In this document: in pieces, positions 6,680 to 14,167 of the stretch | How the letters are laid out: the number at the start of each line of letters is the position of its first letter | Position numbering within the stretch: position 1 is the first letter of the stretch | Virus record (IMG/VR): IMGVR_UViG_3300032053_000253 | Location: 1 to 35,756 of that record | Strand: one strand, 5' to 3' | Source: a virus | DNA length: 35,756 nucleotides | Notes under the pieces: generated by a model | Seen by the model: the letters and a program-made list of their open reading frames with translations, nothing else | What the model was told of the DNA's origin: nothing | Databases searched by the model: none | Program-made: the position numbers and the translations under genes

Positions 6680-7779
6680 TGGAAGTTAAACAATTAGACC
6701 TAACAAGGCAGTACCAGCAATTAAAGACCGAGATTGACCAAGCAATCCAAGATGTGTGTGCCTCGGGCATGTTTTGTCTAGGCGAACAAGTTACCAAGTT
6801 TGAGGCTGAAGTTGCCCAATATATAGGCGTAAGCCATGCCATAGGGGTCAATAGCGGCTCTGCGGCCTTGAATTTGGCTCTTATAGCCTTAGACATAGGC
6901 CCTGGGGATGAGGTTATTGTCCCTGCCAATACTTACATAGCTACAGTATTTGCTGTTAGTCATGTGGGTGCTACTCCTGTTTTTATTGACCATGATAAAT
7001 ATTATAATATTGACCCAAAGGAAATTAGTAAAAAAATTACCAATAAAACAAAAGCTATTATAATGGTTCATCTATATGGGCAGCCTTGTAGTATTAAAGA
7101 GATTTTTGAAATAGCATTAGAAAACAAATTATGGCTTATAGAGGATTGCGCTCAATCTTTTGGAGCAGAGTATATGGGGCAGAAAGTAGGAGGATTCTCG
7201 GATGTGGCTTGTGTCAGCTTTTACCCTGGGAAGAATCTCGGTGCTTATGGTGATGGTGGTATGATTTTAACAAGTAATAAAGAATTAGATACTAAATTAA
7301 GAATGTTAAGAAACGATGGGCAAACTGAAAAATATAAACATGAAATTGTGGGCTTTAATGAGCGGCTTGACTGTATCCAGGCGGCTATTCTTAGTGTAAA
7401 ACTAAAACACATGGATGAATGGAATCAAAAAAGAAATAATATTGCAGCAATGTATACTGATTTAATTACAGAAAAGAACTTGGACATTATACTTCCAAAA
7501 ACTATGCCCTATGTTAAACATATCTATCATCAATATGTAATAAGACTTAAGAATAGAGATGAAGTAAAGAAAAAATTATGGGAACAATATAAAATTGGCA
7601 CAAATATACATTATCCAATTCCAGTACACAAGCAAAATGCTTATAAAGAATTTAATAATGTTTCTTGCCCAAATACAGAAAAGAACGCTTCAATACTGTT
7701 ATCTCTTCCTATGTATCCAGAGCTTACATATGAAGAAATTCAATATGTGGTTAATAGTTTAGTGGAGGTGCTAAAATGA
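6679..7779 (+). CDS. DegT/DnrJ/EryC1/StrS-family sugar aminotransferase (WbpE-like)
   Basis: A 366-residue PLP-dependent sugar aminotransferase, full length. Diagnostic stretches are VNSGSAALNLAL, IVPANTYIAT, VHLYGQP, LIEDCAQSFGAEY and SFYPGKNLGAYGDGG, where the lysine is the PLP-binding residue. These enzymes transfer an amino group, often from glutamate, to a keto-sugar nucleotide. With the Gfo-type dehydrogenase and hexapeptide acetyltransferase of this strand it completes a 3-oxidation, amination and acetylation set. It is separated from those two by the methylation block. The first ~260 bases are GC-richer than the rest. The sugar could instead be another keto-sugar; the family call is secure. 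Confidence 0.92.
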   Translation: MEVKQLDLTRQYQQLKTEIDQAIQDVCASGMFCLGEQVTKFEAEVAQYIGVSHAIGVNSGSAALNLALIALDIGPGDEVIVPANTYIATVFAVSHVGATPVFIDHDKYYNIDPKEISKKITNKTKAIIMVHLYGQPCSIKEIFEIALENKLWLIEDCAQSFGAEYMGQKVGGFSDVACVSFYPGKNLGAYGDGGMILTSNKELDTKLRMLRNDGQTEKYKHEIVGFNERLDCIQAAILSVKLKHMDEWNQKRNNIAAMYTDLITEKNLDIILPKTMPYVKHIYHQYVIRLKNRDEVKKKLWEQYKIGTNIHYPIPVHKQNAYKEFNNVSCPNTEKNASILLSLPMYPELTYEEIQYVVNSLVEVLK

Positions 7780-7943
7780 AAATATATGTACTCTACGAAG
7801 TTACTCCAGATGTAGATTATATTTGGGATAAACGAACTGTATTAATGAGAGAACGAAAAGAGGACTTAGAAGAAATATTAGCAGTTATTCAAAAAAGCAA
7901 TATAAATTTTGAAGACTACATAATAGAGGAAGTAGAAAGATGA
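7776..7943 (+). CDS. Small unknown protein
   Basis: A 55-residue frame linked to both neighbours by ATGA overlaps, with GTGGAGGTG as ribosome site. The sequence is beta then helix (MKIYVLYEV, then KEDLEEILAVIQKS) and ends DYIIEEVER. No recognised family. Confidence 0.6.
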   Translation: MKIYVLYEVTPDVDYIWDKRTVLMRERKEDLEEILAVIQKSNINFEDYIIEEVER

Positions 7944-8545
7944 AAATCTTCTATCTTGGAGAATTACAATCTGTTATTAGTAATCTACAAAGACTAGGTG
8001 TAGAAATTAATTTTAGTCTAGATTGCTATTGTAATGGAATTATTGCTACAGACATTATTCCTGAAGCAGAAATAAGTCTCTGGAAAGAATACTGTTCTAG
8101 CTATAACATTCCTTTAATTATTAAAGGCAATAAACAATATCATTATATTGGTGTTAATGTTTTAGTTTTAGATGAAACAGAGAAAGAATTATTTTATAAA
8201 GAACACTATATTACCACTCTCCACGAATGTAAAGATAGGCTAAGAGAATTAAAAATACATTATCTTGTTATTGCCTTAACAAAAGAACAAATTAAACAGC
8301 AAGTTCAGCATAATTTACCAAAATCTGGAAATGCCGATTTAAATATTACAAATGAACAAGTAGCAGAAGCAAGAGACATTCTAACAGCCTTAGTTGGCTA
8401 TATTTATATAAAAGAAGGAACACTATCAACAGAAGCAATACAAAGAGCAAATACTGGAGCAGCTTTATCTGTAGTTAGTTTTACAGGAGATAATTTAAAA
8501 GATTTTTACTTGGATATAAACTTTAAAGGAAAAAATAATGAATGA
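7940..8545 (+). CDS. Unknown 201-residue protein
   Basis: A soluble-looking protein of 201 residues with no membrane segment. N-terminal beta/alpha pattern (MKIFYLGELQSVISNLQRLG), three cysteines, a middle charged region and a C-terminal helical part (EARDILTALVGYIYIKEG). It is joined by ATGA to the preceding gene and overlaps the following membrane protein by 8 bases. It lies between the sugar aminotransferase and the glycosyltransferase, but nothing in the sequence ties it to sugar metabolism. Not recognised. Confidence 0.65.
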   Translation: MKIFYLGELQSVISNLQRLGVEINFSLDCYCNGIIATDIIPEAEISLWKEYCSSYNIPLIIKGNKQYHYIGVNVLVLDETEKELFYKEHYITTLHECKDRLRELKIHYLVIALTKEQIKQQVQHNLPKSGNADLNITNEQVAEARDILTALVGYIYIKEGTLSTEAIQRANTGAALSVVSFTGDNLKDFYLDINFKGKNNE

Positions 8546-8672
8546 AATTAACATTTCTATATTTGAAGGAGTAAATCTAATTACTTTTGTTATAACAATT
8601 GGTTTAGCCTATTTTATTCGAGCTTTGGTTATAAAGTTTGAAAGAAATAATAAAATACCACCTTCTAAATAA
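8538..8672 (+). CDS. Small single-pass membrane protein
   Basis: A 44-residue frame starting at the ATG after AAAGGAAAAAATA. One hydrophobic helix at residues about 12-33 (NLITFVITIGLAYFIRALVI), followed by a basic tail (KFERNNKIPPSK). Positive residues after the helix suggest the C-terminus faces the cytoplasm. Function unknown. Confidence 0.55.
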   Translation: MNEINISIFEGVNLITFVITIGLAYFIRALVIKFERNNKIPPSK

Positions 8673-8684
8673 GGAGAAAAAATA

Positions 8685-9011
8685 ATGTATCATCCAGATT
8701 TTATTGAGGCTAAAGAAAATAATGGTAGACTATACCGTGATGATAAAGGAAATCCTACTCATCCTTGTTTACATATATGGTTAATTTACCCAGTTTTTGA
8801 ACATATTGAAAATTATCATGCTGGGTTTATTCCAGAAAAAGGTGAAAAGTTTGCCAAATTTGAAGGTATCTGTGTAGAATGTGGTGAATACCTTGTTATA
8901 TTTAATGATAATGTTGTTGCAAATAATGAAGTTTTTGAGGAAAAGATTAAGGAAATTTTAGAAGAAAAAGGATTAATAAAGGAAACAAAAAAATGCAAGA
9001 AAAAGAAATAA
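8685..9011 (+). CDS. Unknown 108-residue protein with a CxxC pair
   Basis: It starts after a good AAGGAGAAAAAATA site. A CVEC pair near residues 63-66 and additional cysteines could bind metal. The C-terminus is a charged helix ending in a lysine run (KKCKKKK). It overlaps the glycosyltransferase start by 19 bases, so the two are probably translated together. Not recognised. Confidence 0.65.
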   Translation: MYHPDFIEAKENNGRLYRDDKGNPTHPCLHIWLIYPVFEHIENYHAGFIPEKGEKFAKFEGICVECGEYLVIFNDNVVANNEVFEEKIKEILEEKGLIKETKKCKKKK

Positions 9012-10114
9012 AACTCAGCCTAACTACAATATGCAAGAACGAGGAGCGGGTTATTGGTCGAAGCATAGATTCAGTAAAAGATATTATTGATGAGTGGGTA
9101 TATGTTGATACTGGGTCTGAAGATTCAACGGTTAAAATTATAGAAGATAAGGTAGGGATTTGTTATCATACTTTATGGGAAGGGGATTATGCTAAAGCAA
9201 GAAATTTTGGCGTTAAACGCTGTACGGGCGATTGGGTCCTCGTAATGGACTGTGATGAACACATGGCCCCAGAATCGGCTAAGAACCTTAAAAAAATTCT
9301 CTTAGAAATGCCAGATAACTATTGGGAAGTACTGTGTCGAGTCGAGGACTACACAGACCCCTCTTTAATCCCCACCTACATCGTATATGGCCACCGACTT
9401 TTTAGAAATAACAAAGGTATCCTATGGGGTGGCAAAGGGCATGAAGCCCTCACAACACCCCTAAATCATAGAACCCAGGACTCTAGGATTGTAATAAAGC
9501 ACGATAAAACACCAAATGCAGTATCGCCAATAGCCCCTAAGCATAATGAATTGGCTCAGGTATTTGTGGAGAATTTTTTAAAAGATATTGCCAATAATGT
9601 AAATGTGGCTCGTTCTATGTTTTATTTAGCCCAGACTTATATGAGTAGGCTTCAATATATTGAAGCTATTGAGTGGTTTTTAAAATATTTTGAAACATCC
9701 AATTGGAAAGATGAACGATACCAAGCTAGGTATTACTGTGCTCGATGTTATATGTATTTAAAAGAATATACATTGGCAAGAGAAATGATGTTAGATGCTT
9801 ATGAAGAAAGAACGGATAGAAATGAAGGAGAATTGGTTCTTGGTGAATTAGCTTTTAAGCAACAGAAGTATCATCAAGCTTTAATGTGGTTTAATATTGC
9901 AAAAGACAAAATGGAATATTGTAAAGAACATGGATTACCAGATACATTATTATTTCTTGAAGGTAGGGCTTATACTTACCAGCCTTATGATTGGTTGGCT
10001 ATTGTATATTGGCAATTGGGTGATAAAGAAAATGCAAGAAAGTATACTCTTAAAGCTTTAGAGATATTACCTAATGATGAACGATTAAAAGGGAACCTGG
10101 AGTATTATAAATAA
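8993..10114 (+). CDS. Family 2 glycosyltransferase with C-terminal TPR-like repeats
   Basis: A 373-residue protein. The N-terminal ~120 residues are a GT-A fold of family 2: TTICKNEERVIGRSIDS, VDTGSEDST and the metal-binding DCD at residues 86-88 (VLVMDCDEH). The C-terminal ~180 residues carry helical repeats rich in Y, A and L (FYLAQTYMSRLQYIEAIEWF, YYCARCYMYLKEYTLA, IVYWQLGDKENARKY), typical of TPRs. GT2-TPR fusions are found in peptide- and cell-surface-modifying transferases. It would attach a nucleotide-activated sugar, possibly the one made by the cassette upstream, to a protein or glycan. The 5' third is GC-richer than the 3' part. Acceptor unknown. Confidence 0.88.
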   Translation: MQEKEIKLSLTTICKNEERVIGRSIDSVKDIIDEWVYVDTGSEDSTVKIIEDKVGICYHTLWEGDYAKARNFGVKRCTGDWVLVMDCDEHMAPESAKNLKKILLEMPDNYWEVLCRVEDYTDPSLIPTYIVYGHRLFRNNKGILWGGKGHEALTTPLNHRTQDSRIVIKHDKTPNAVSPIAPKHNELAQVFVENFLKDIANNVNVARSMFYLAQTYMSRLQYIEAIEWFLKYFETSNWKDERYQARYYCARCYMYLKEYTLAREMMLDAYEERTDRNEGELVLGELAFKQQKYHQALMWFNIAKDKMEYCKEHGLPDTLLFLEGRAYTYQPYDWLAIVYWQLGDKENARKYTLKALEILPNDERLKGNLEYYK

Positions 10115-10116
10115 TA

Positions 10117-10131
10117 CCGACAGTTTGTCGG
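10117..10131 (+). other. Short perfect stem-loop after the glycosyltransferase gene
   Basis: CCGACA, loop GTT, TGTCGG form a perfect 6-bp stem three bases after the stop codon. The downstream sequence (GATTTGTGTCG) has no long T-run, so it is not a classical intrinsic terminator; it may slow 3' decay or act as a weak attenuator. Confidence 0.5.
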
Positions 10132-10159
10132 GATTTGTGTCGATATAGTTAGGAGAAAA

Positions 10160-10348
10160 ATGATAGAAACCTATTGGATTTCTACAGATGCTTTTACAAT
10201 TGGTGTAGATGCTGAGGATGGTATTATTAAAACTATTCCACCAATATTAAAAGTATTTAAAGAGCAACAATTTTTAGTTTTACAAACTTGGTTAAATAAA
10301 AAATTTAGAAACCACGTAGAAATAGTAAAAATTAGGAATGAGCAATGA
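10160..10348 (+). CDS. Small unknown protein
   Basis: A 62-residue protein with a TTAGGAGAAAA ribosome site. The sequence is mixed: an N-terminal beta part (IGVDAEDGIIKTIPPIL) and a helix (KEQQFLVLQTWLNKKF). The pattern resembles small phage proteins of unknown role often found near DNA-metabolism genes. ATGA coupling to the next gene. Confidence 0.6.
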   Translation: MIETYWISTDAFTIGVDAEDGIIKTIPPILKVFKEQQFLVLQTWLNKKFRNHVEIVKIRNEQ

Positions 10349-10515
10349 CAAAATACATATTTTATTATGGCATAAAAAGTATTGATGAAACTTATAAAAA
10401 AGAAATAATTGGGCCTTCTAGCGAAGACCCTAAAATATTAGAGGAACTATTTGAATTATATAAAAGTTTTTATCAACTTTGTAGATATTATAAGGATAAA
10501 TATGAAAAAAATTAA
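10345..10515 (+). CDS. Small Tyr-rich unknown protein
   Basis: A 56-residue frame started by the ATG of an ATGA junction with the gene before it, and overlapping the next by 14 bases. It has ten tyrosines (for example FYYGIKS, LYKSFYQLCRYYKDKY) and a charged middle. No family recognised; support comes from tight coupling on both sides. Confidence 0.55.
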   Translation: MTKYIFYYGIKSIDETYKKEIIGPSSEDPKILEELFELYKSFYQLCRYYKDKYEKN

Positions 10516-10681
10516 CTTTGAAGTTACACTTACTTACGACGATAAACTAATGCACGGAAAAGACAAAGAAGCAATAAATTGGTTTTATAAGGATATTTTA
10601 TTAAAAGATATACTAATCCTACATAGTAATGAAATTGGGGATGAGATAGGTATTATAAAAATTAAAAGGATTTTAAAATAA
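10502..10681 (+). CDS. Small unknown protein upstream of terminase
   Basis: A 59-residue protein. The ATG after AAGGATAAAT is preferred to the longer upstream ATG, which falls inside the previous gene and has no ribosome site. Sequence: a beta strand (INFEVTLTYDD), a helix around AINWFYKDILL, then GIIKIKRILK. The stop touches the terminase ATG without a gap. Not recognised. Confidence 0.58.
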   Translation: MKKINFEVTLTYDDKLMHGKDKEAINWFYKDILLKDILILHSNEIGDEIGIIKIKRILK

Positions 10682-13183
10682 ATGAGCATACCAACTAATA
10701 TATCAGAAAAAGCCATCTGGTTTAATAAACTCCTAGACCCTGCCGATAATTGCAAAAATCTTAGGGCCTTTTGTTTAAATATATTTGACTGCAAATTAGA
10801 AAAAAATCAATACTGGGCATTGAGAGATATGTTAGACCCCAAAGTTAGATTAATTTACTATTCGTCAGCCAGGCAAAGTGGCAAAACTCAAGTAATTGCC
10901 TTGTATCATGTTATAGCTGCTTTATTCCCAGAATTTGTTATTATAGAATATCCAGGTAGAGCTAATGCTTATATATTTGCACCTAAAAAAGAACAAGCAG
11001 AAATTAGTTTTGAGAGATTTTCAAACTTTGTCCATTTTAATAAATATAATGTTTTCTCTGATTCAATAATTGCTGATAAGTTTGACAAAATGACTTTTAG
11101 AAATGGTTTTGAAGTTAGAGCAATTACAGCATCTCGCAACGCCGAGGTGGAGGGTTTAACCACCCATATTCAGACGTTGGATGAAAGCCAGGCCATTAGT
11201 CCTTATAAAGCACGTGAATGTTTAACAGGAGATACTGTAATACCATTACCAAACGGGTCTTTTTCAACACTTAAAGATGTTGTTGAAAAAAGGCTCAAAA
11301 TAATTACTCCAAACGGCCCTGAAAAGCCTCTAAAATATTTTAAATACGATGAAGATACTATTTATGAAATAAAATTAACCAATGGCGATACCTTAAGATG
11401 CAATAAAAACCATAGGCATCTTGTATATAATTATGACTGGAATTGGACAAATTCAAGAATTAGAAAAATTATTACAACCGACTTAACAACTTCTGATAGA
11501 ATTGCGGTCCCAAACTCCTTACCCTATTTTGGTAATGAAGGAGATTATATTGAAGGTTTTTTAATTGGATTATTTTTAGGAGACGGTTATATGTCAGATA
11601 AAAGTGCTCCTTCTTTGTGCTGTTCTAAAAAATTAGTAAACTATTTATATAAGAGCATATATAAAAGATATAACCTAAAACTAAGAGTTAAGAAAATACA
11701 AAAAACTAAAAAAGCAGTAGAAGGTTTTTTTCTTAATAATACAAATAAAAAGAAAAATAAACTTATTCAATACTTTAAATCAATAGGTATATGGAATTTT
11801 ACGGGAGTCAACAAGACTATACCTAATAAAGAATGGTCAAGGCCCTTTTTAAAGGGGCTAATTTCGGGATTAATTGAAACTGATGGTACAATTTACCTAT
11901 CAAAAAGTAAGGCTCAGAGTTCAATAACCTTTAATAATATATCTAAAAAATTAATAACGCAACTAAAATTTTATTTATTAAAATTTGGTATACATTGTAC
12001 TATACACGAAGATAAAAGAAATAAAAAAATTTGTTATATACTAAGAATATCAAAAATTGAAGATGTTATAAAATTTTATTACAACATAAAATTATATACA
12101 AAACAAAAAAAATTAAAAAAAGTAATAGAAAAAATAAAAAATAAAAAAGGAAAACATAAAAGTAATTTTTATCCTAAAACTATGCGTTTTGTTAAAATTA
12201 AGAGCATAAAAAAATTAAAAAATAAAGAAAAAGTGTACTGTGTTCGACTTAAAAATCCAAATCTTTGGATAGCCAACAATATTGTTACTCTAAACTCCCT
12301 TTTTCCAATGGGTGGGGGAGTTCCGCACGGAGCAAAAATAATTCAAACGGGTGTTCCTGGACTACTGGGTTCCCATTTCCATAAGGCCTATAAAAATAAG
12401 TTTGACTCACAAACTAATCCCTTGGGGTACGTTCACCATGTTTATCCTTACCAAGATTGCCCACGCTTGGCAATGGATTACGTATTACGTCTTAAAAATG
12501 AAGACCCAGACTCCTTTGAACGTAACTATGAACTTAAGTGGGAGCGTAGTAACTATGGTTATTTTACTACCTACGAAGAGTATGAGGCTTGTGAAGAGGA
12601 TTATGATGTTCATGAAATGTATAAGAAAGCTATTGAAAATAACTGGCCTATGTATTGGGGTATTGATTTTGCTAAATTAAGGGATTCTACTGTTTTAACT
12701 ACTATTGCTCAAAATCCAGTAAATGAACATTATTACCTAGTTGGGGATATAATAGAATTTCAAGGAACTGAATACATTGACCAAATTGGTTATATTAAAA
12801 ATATCTATGTTCCTGGGCATATTAAACACACCTGCGCAGATAAATCAGGTGTTGGGGAAATGCCTATTGAAGTTTTAAATGACGGGGGTATTCTTACAAC
12901 CGGTATAAACTTTAGTTTACAATCAAAAGATAAAATATATAAAAATTTAAGATACCAGATACAAAATAAATTAATACATTGGCCTAAAAAGTTACCAAAT
13001 AAAGAATATAGAAAATTTAAACAAGAATTTTTGGAGTTAGAAATTGAACATAAAGTTACGGGTTTGATTAGCGTACACCATAATCTCGACGACAATTTGG
13101 CGAGGGATGATTATGCGGATAGCCTTTGTTTAGCTATATGGGCCGCCGCTGAATATGTTGAACCTAATATAAGTTTTATTTAA
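10682..13183 (+). CDS. Terminase large subunit precursor interrupted by an intein
   Basis: An 833-residue precursor. The N-extein (residues 1-179) has the packaging ATPase: Walker A SARQSGKT at 62-69 and Walker B TLDES with D167-E168. Residues 180-538 are an intein (separate entry). The C-extein starts at Ser539 and reads straight on into the coupling motif QTGVPG, then the RNase H-like nuclease: WGIDFAKLRD, ADKSGVGE and DDNLARDDYADS with acidic residues. Joining the exteins gives 474 residues, a usual size for phage TerL. The protein binds the portal and packages DNA by ATP hydrolysis. It is on the strand opposite the head-tail genes, whereas in most phages terminase is beside portal. Confidence 0.95.
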   Translation: MSIPTNISEKAIWFNKLLDPADNCKNLRAFCLNIFDCKLEKNQYWALRDMLDPKVRLIYYSSARQSGKTQVIALYHVIAALFPEFVIIEYPGRANAYIFAPKKEQAEISFERFSNFVHFNKYNVFSDSIIADKFDKMTFRNGFEVRAITASRNAEVEGLTTHIQTLDESQAISPYKARECLTGDTVIPLPNGSFSTLKDVVEKRLKIITPNGPEKPLKYFKYDEDTIYEIKLTNGDTLRCNKNHRHLVYNYDWNWTNSRIRKIITTDLTTSDRIAVPNSLPYFGNEGDYIEGFLIGLFLGDGYMSDKSAPSLCCSKKLVNYLYKSIYKRYNLKLRVKKIQKTKKAVEGFFLNNTNKKKNKLIQYFKSIGIWNFTGVNKTIPNKEWSRPFLKGLISGLIETDGTIYLSKSKAQSSITFNNISKKLITQLKFYLLKFGIHCTIHEDKRNKKICYILRISKIEDVIKFYYNIKLYTKQKKLKKVIEKIKNKKGKHKSNFYPKTMRFVKIKSIKKLKNKEKVYCVRLKNPNLWIANNIVTLNSLFPMGGGVPHGAKIIQTGVPGLLGSHFHKAYKNKFDSQTNPLGYVHHVYPYQDCPRLAMDYVLRLKNEDPDSFERNYELKWERSNYGYFTTYEEYEACEEDYDVHEMYKKAIENNWPMYWGIDFAKLRDSTVLTTIAQNPVNEHYYLVGDIIEFQGTEYIDQIGYIKNIYVPGHIKHTCADKSGVGEMPIEVLNDGGILTTGINFSLQSKDKIYKNLRYQIQNKLIHWPKKLPNKEYRKFKQEFLELEIEHKVTGLISVHHNLDDNLARDDYADSLCLAIWAAAEYVEPNISFI
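11219..12295 (+). mobile_element. LAGLIDADG intein inside the terminase ATPase domain
   Basis: 359 residues from Cys1 (CLTGDTVIPL) to the C-terminal Asn (NNIVTLN) before Ser. Block A is CLTGDTVI; block B is the NKNHRH region; blocks C and E are the two LAGLIDADG motifs LIGLFLGDG and LISGLIETDG; block F is VYCVRLKNPNLWIANNIV. It sits 12 residues after Walker B, in the most conserved stretch of the ATPase, typical of inteins that target essential sites. The penultimate residue is Leu where His is usual, so Asn cyclisation may rely on other residues. The DNA is even more A-rich than the exteins, suggesting separate history. The endonuclease would cut intein-less terminase alleles. Confidence 0.93.
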
Positions 13184-13196
13184 GGAGGATTATAAA

Positions 13197-13379
13197 ATGA
13201 AATGGCAAAAATGCCCAATATGCGAAGGTCATGGTATTGTTCCACCAGGTTTTTATTTATACCCAGAAGGCCAATCGTTTTATAGTACAACCTGTTCTCC
13301 AGAACAATGTCATACTTGCTTAGGCTCTGGTAAAATATTAGAGGCTCCTGATTGGACTGCTGGTAAAAAGGAAGAATAA
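13197..13379 (+). CDS. Small zinc-binding protein, DnaJ-like CxxC motifs
   Basis: A 60-residue protein with a strong AAGGAGG site. It has CPICEGHGIV and CHTCLGSGKI, the CxxCxGxG pattern of DnaJ-type zinc fingers, separated by about 30 residues including PPGFYLYPEGQ. Single-finger proteins of this type are common in phages near terminase and are of unknown role. Stop and next start overlap by one base (TAATG). Confidence 0.75.
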   Translation: MKWQKCPICEGHGIVPPGFYLYPEGQSFYSTTCSPEQCHTCLGSGKILEAPDWTAGKKEE

Positions 13380-13576
13380 TGAAAGTTCCTTGCATAATTT
13401 GTTTAAATAAAGTAGAAGTTATTGACCCAAAAATTATTGCAACAGTTTGCGATACTTGCCTAACTGATAAAAATATAGAGGAGGTTGGTAAAAATTTTAC
13501 TTTAATTAAGTTAAAAGAAGTATTAAAAAAGGCAAAAGAAAAGACGGATATAACAGAGTTCGGAGAAGTCATTTGA
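13379..13576 (+). CDS. Small protein with two CxxC pairs
   Basis: A 65-residue protein. CIIC near the N-terminus and CDTC about 20 residues on give a likely zinc ribbon. The rest is a charged helix (LIKLKEVLKKAKEK). It directly follows the DnaJ-like mini-protein through a TAATG junction. Role unknown. Confidence 0.68.
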   Translation: MKVPCIICLNKVEVIDPKIIATVCDTCLTDKNIEEVGKNFTLIKLKEVLKKAKEKTDITEFGEVI

Positions 13577-13590
13577 AAGGAGAATGTATT

Positions 13591-13812
13591 ATGCTCAAAA
13601 TAAGTGAACTGGCTGTAAAATTAGATATAGCACAATTTGAAAAGGCTGCAAAACTATTAAGCGAGATGTATAAAAAGATACAAGAATATAACAAAGAGGT
13701 AGAAAAATCAAATAAACTATTAAGGAACCAAGAGGAATTAAGAAAAAAACTAAGTATTTATGTTAAAGATGGAAAAACAATCGGCCTTGTAAAGGATGAT
13801 AGTAATGGATAA
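13591..13812 (+). CDS. Small coiled-coil protein
   Basis: A 73-residue protein. The ATG after AAAGGAGAATGTATT is preferred to an in-frame TTG 18 bases upstream. Residues about 12-58 are a continuous amphipathic helix with heptad-like spacing (AKLLSEMYKKIQEYNKEVEK), so an oligomer is likely. Ends with a short hairpin (YVKDGKTIGLVKDD). Overlaps the next gene by 8 bases. Not recognised. Confidence 0.6.
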   Translation: MLKISELAVKLDIAQFEKAAKLLSEMYKKIQEYNKEVEKSNKLLRNQEELRKKLSIYVKDGKTIGLVKDDSNG

Positions 13813-14167
13813 TTCTAAAGAAGCAGAATTAATAAGAAAGTTCCTTAATGATTTTAAAAAAGTGTTAGAAGATAGGACTGGTATTCCTTTCAATCCTCGT
13901 CATTTAGCTATCATTACCCAACCAGATATGAAAGATTCTAATCTATTAGAGTGGATTGCTTATCATAAATGGTTTGATGAAGTTCAATACGGCATAAGTA
14001 CATCAAAAAGTAATAATCTTATTCAAGTTTTTTTGGAAATGCCGTTACATATACTTATCGAAGCGGAAGAATTAGAGAAACCGTTGTTATCACCGGCAGA
14101 TGAAAAAAAATTAATAAAAGCATTAAAACTTATAAGCGAGTTAAAAATAGAAGGACAATGTAATTAA
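13805..14167 (+). CDS. Unknown 120-residue protein
   Basis: Starts at the second of two nearby ATGs (the first is three codons earlier) because AAAGGATG is better spaced to it; either is possible. The protein is helical with conserved-looking stretches such as GIPFNPRHLAIITQPD and LEWIAYHKWFDE, and an acidic C-terminal helix. No membrane segment. Function not recognised. Confidence 0.6.
   Translation: MDNSKEAELIRKFLNDFKKVLEDRTGIPFNPRHLAIITQPDMKDSNLLEWIAYHKWFDEVQYGISTSKSNNLIQVFLEMPLHILIEAEELEKPLLSPADEKKLIKALKLISELKIEGQCN

Noticed and set aside
2438-10114. The sugar cassette as a DNA-glycosylation system
   Set aside because: The glycosyltransferase is a GT2 with TPR repeats, which suits protein or surface glycan targets, and no base-hydroxylating or hypermodification enzyme is present to make a DNA acceptor.
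10117-10131. Intrinsic terminator after the glycosyltransferase gene
   Set aside because: The stem is only 6 bp and no run of T follows; the next gene begins 28 bases on with its own ribosome site, in keeping with one operon.
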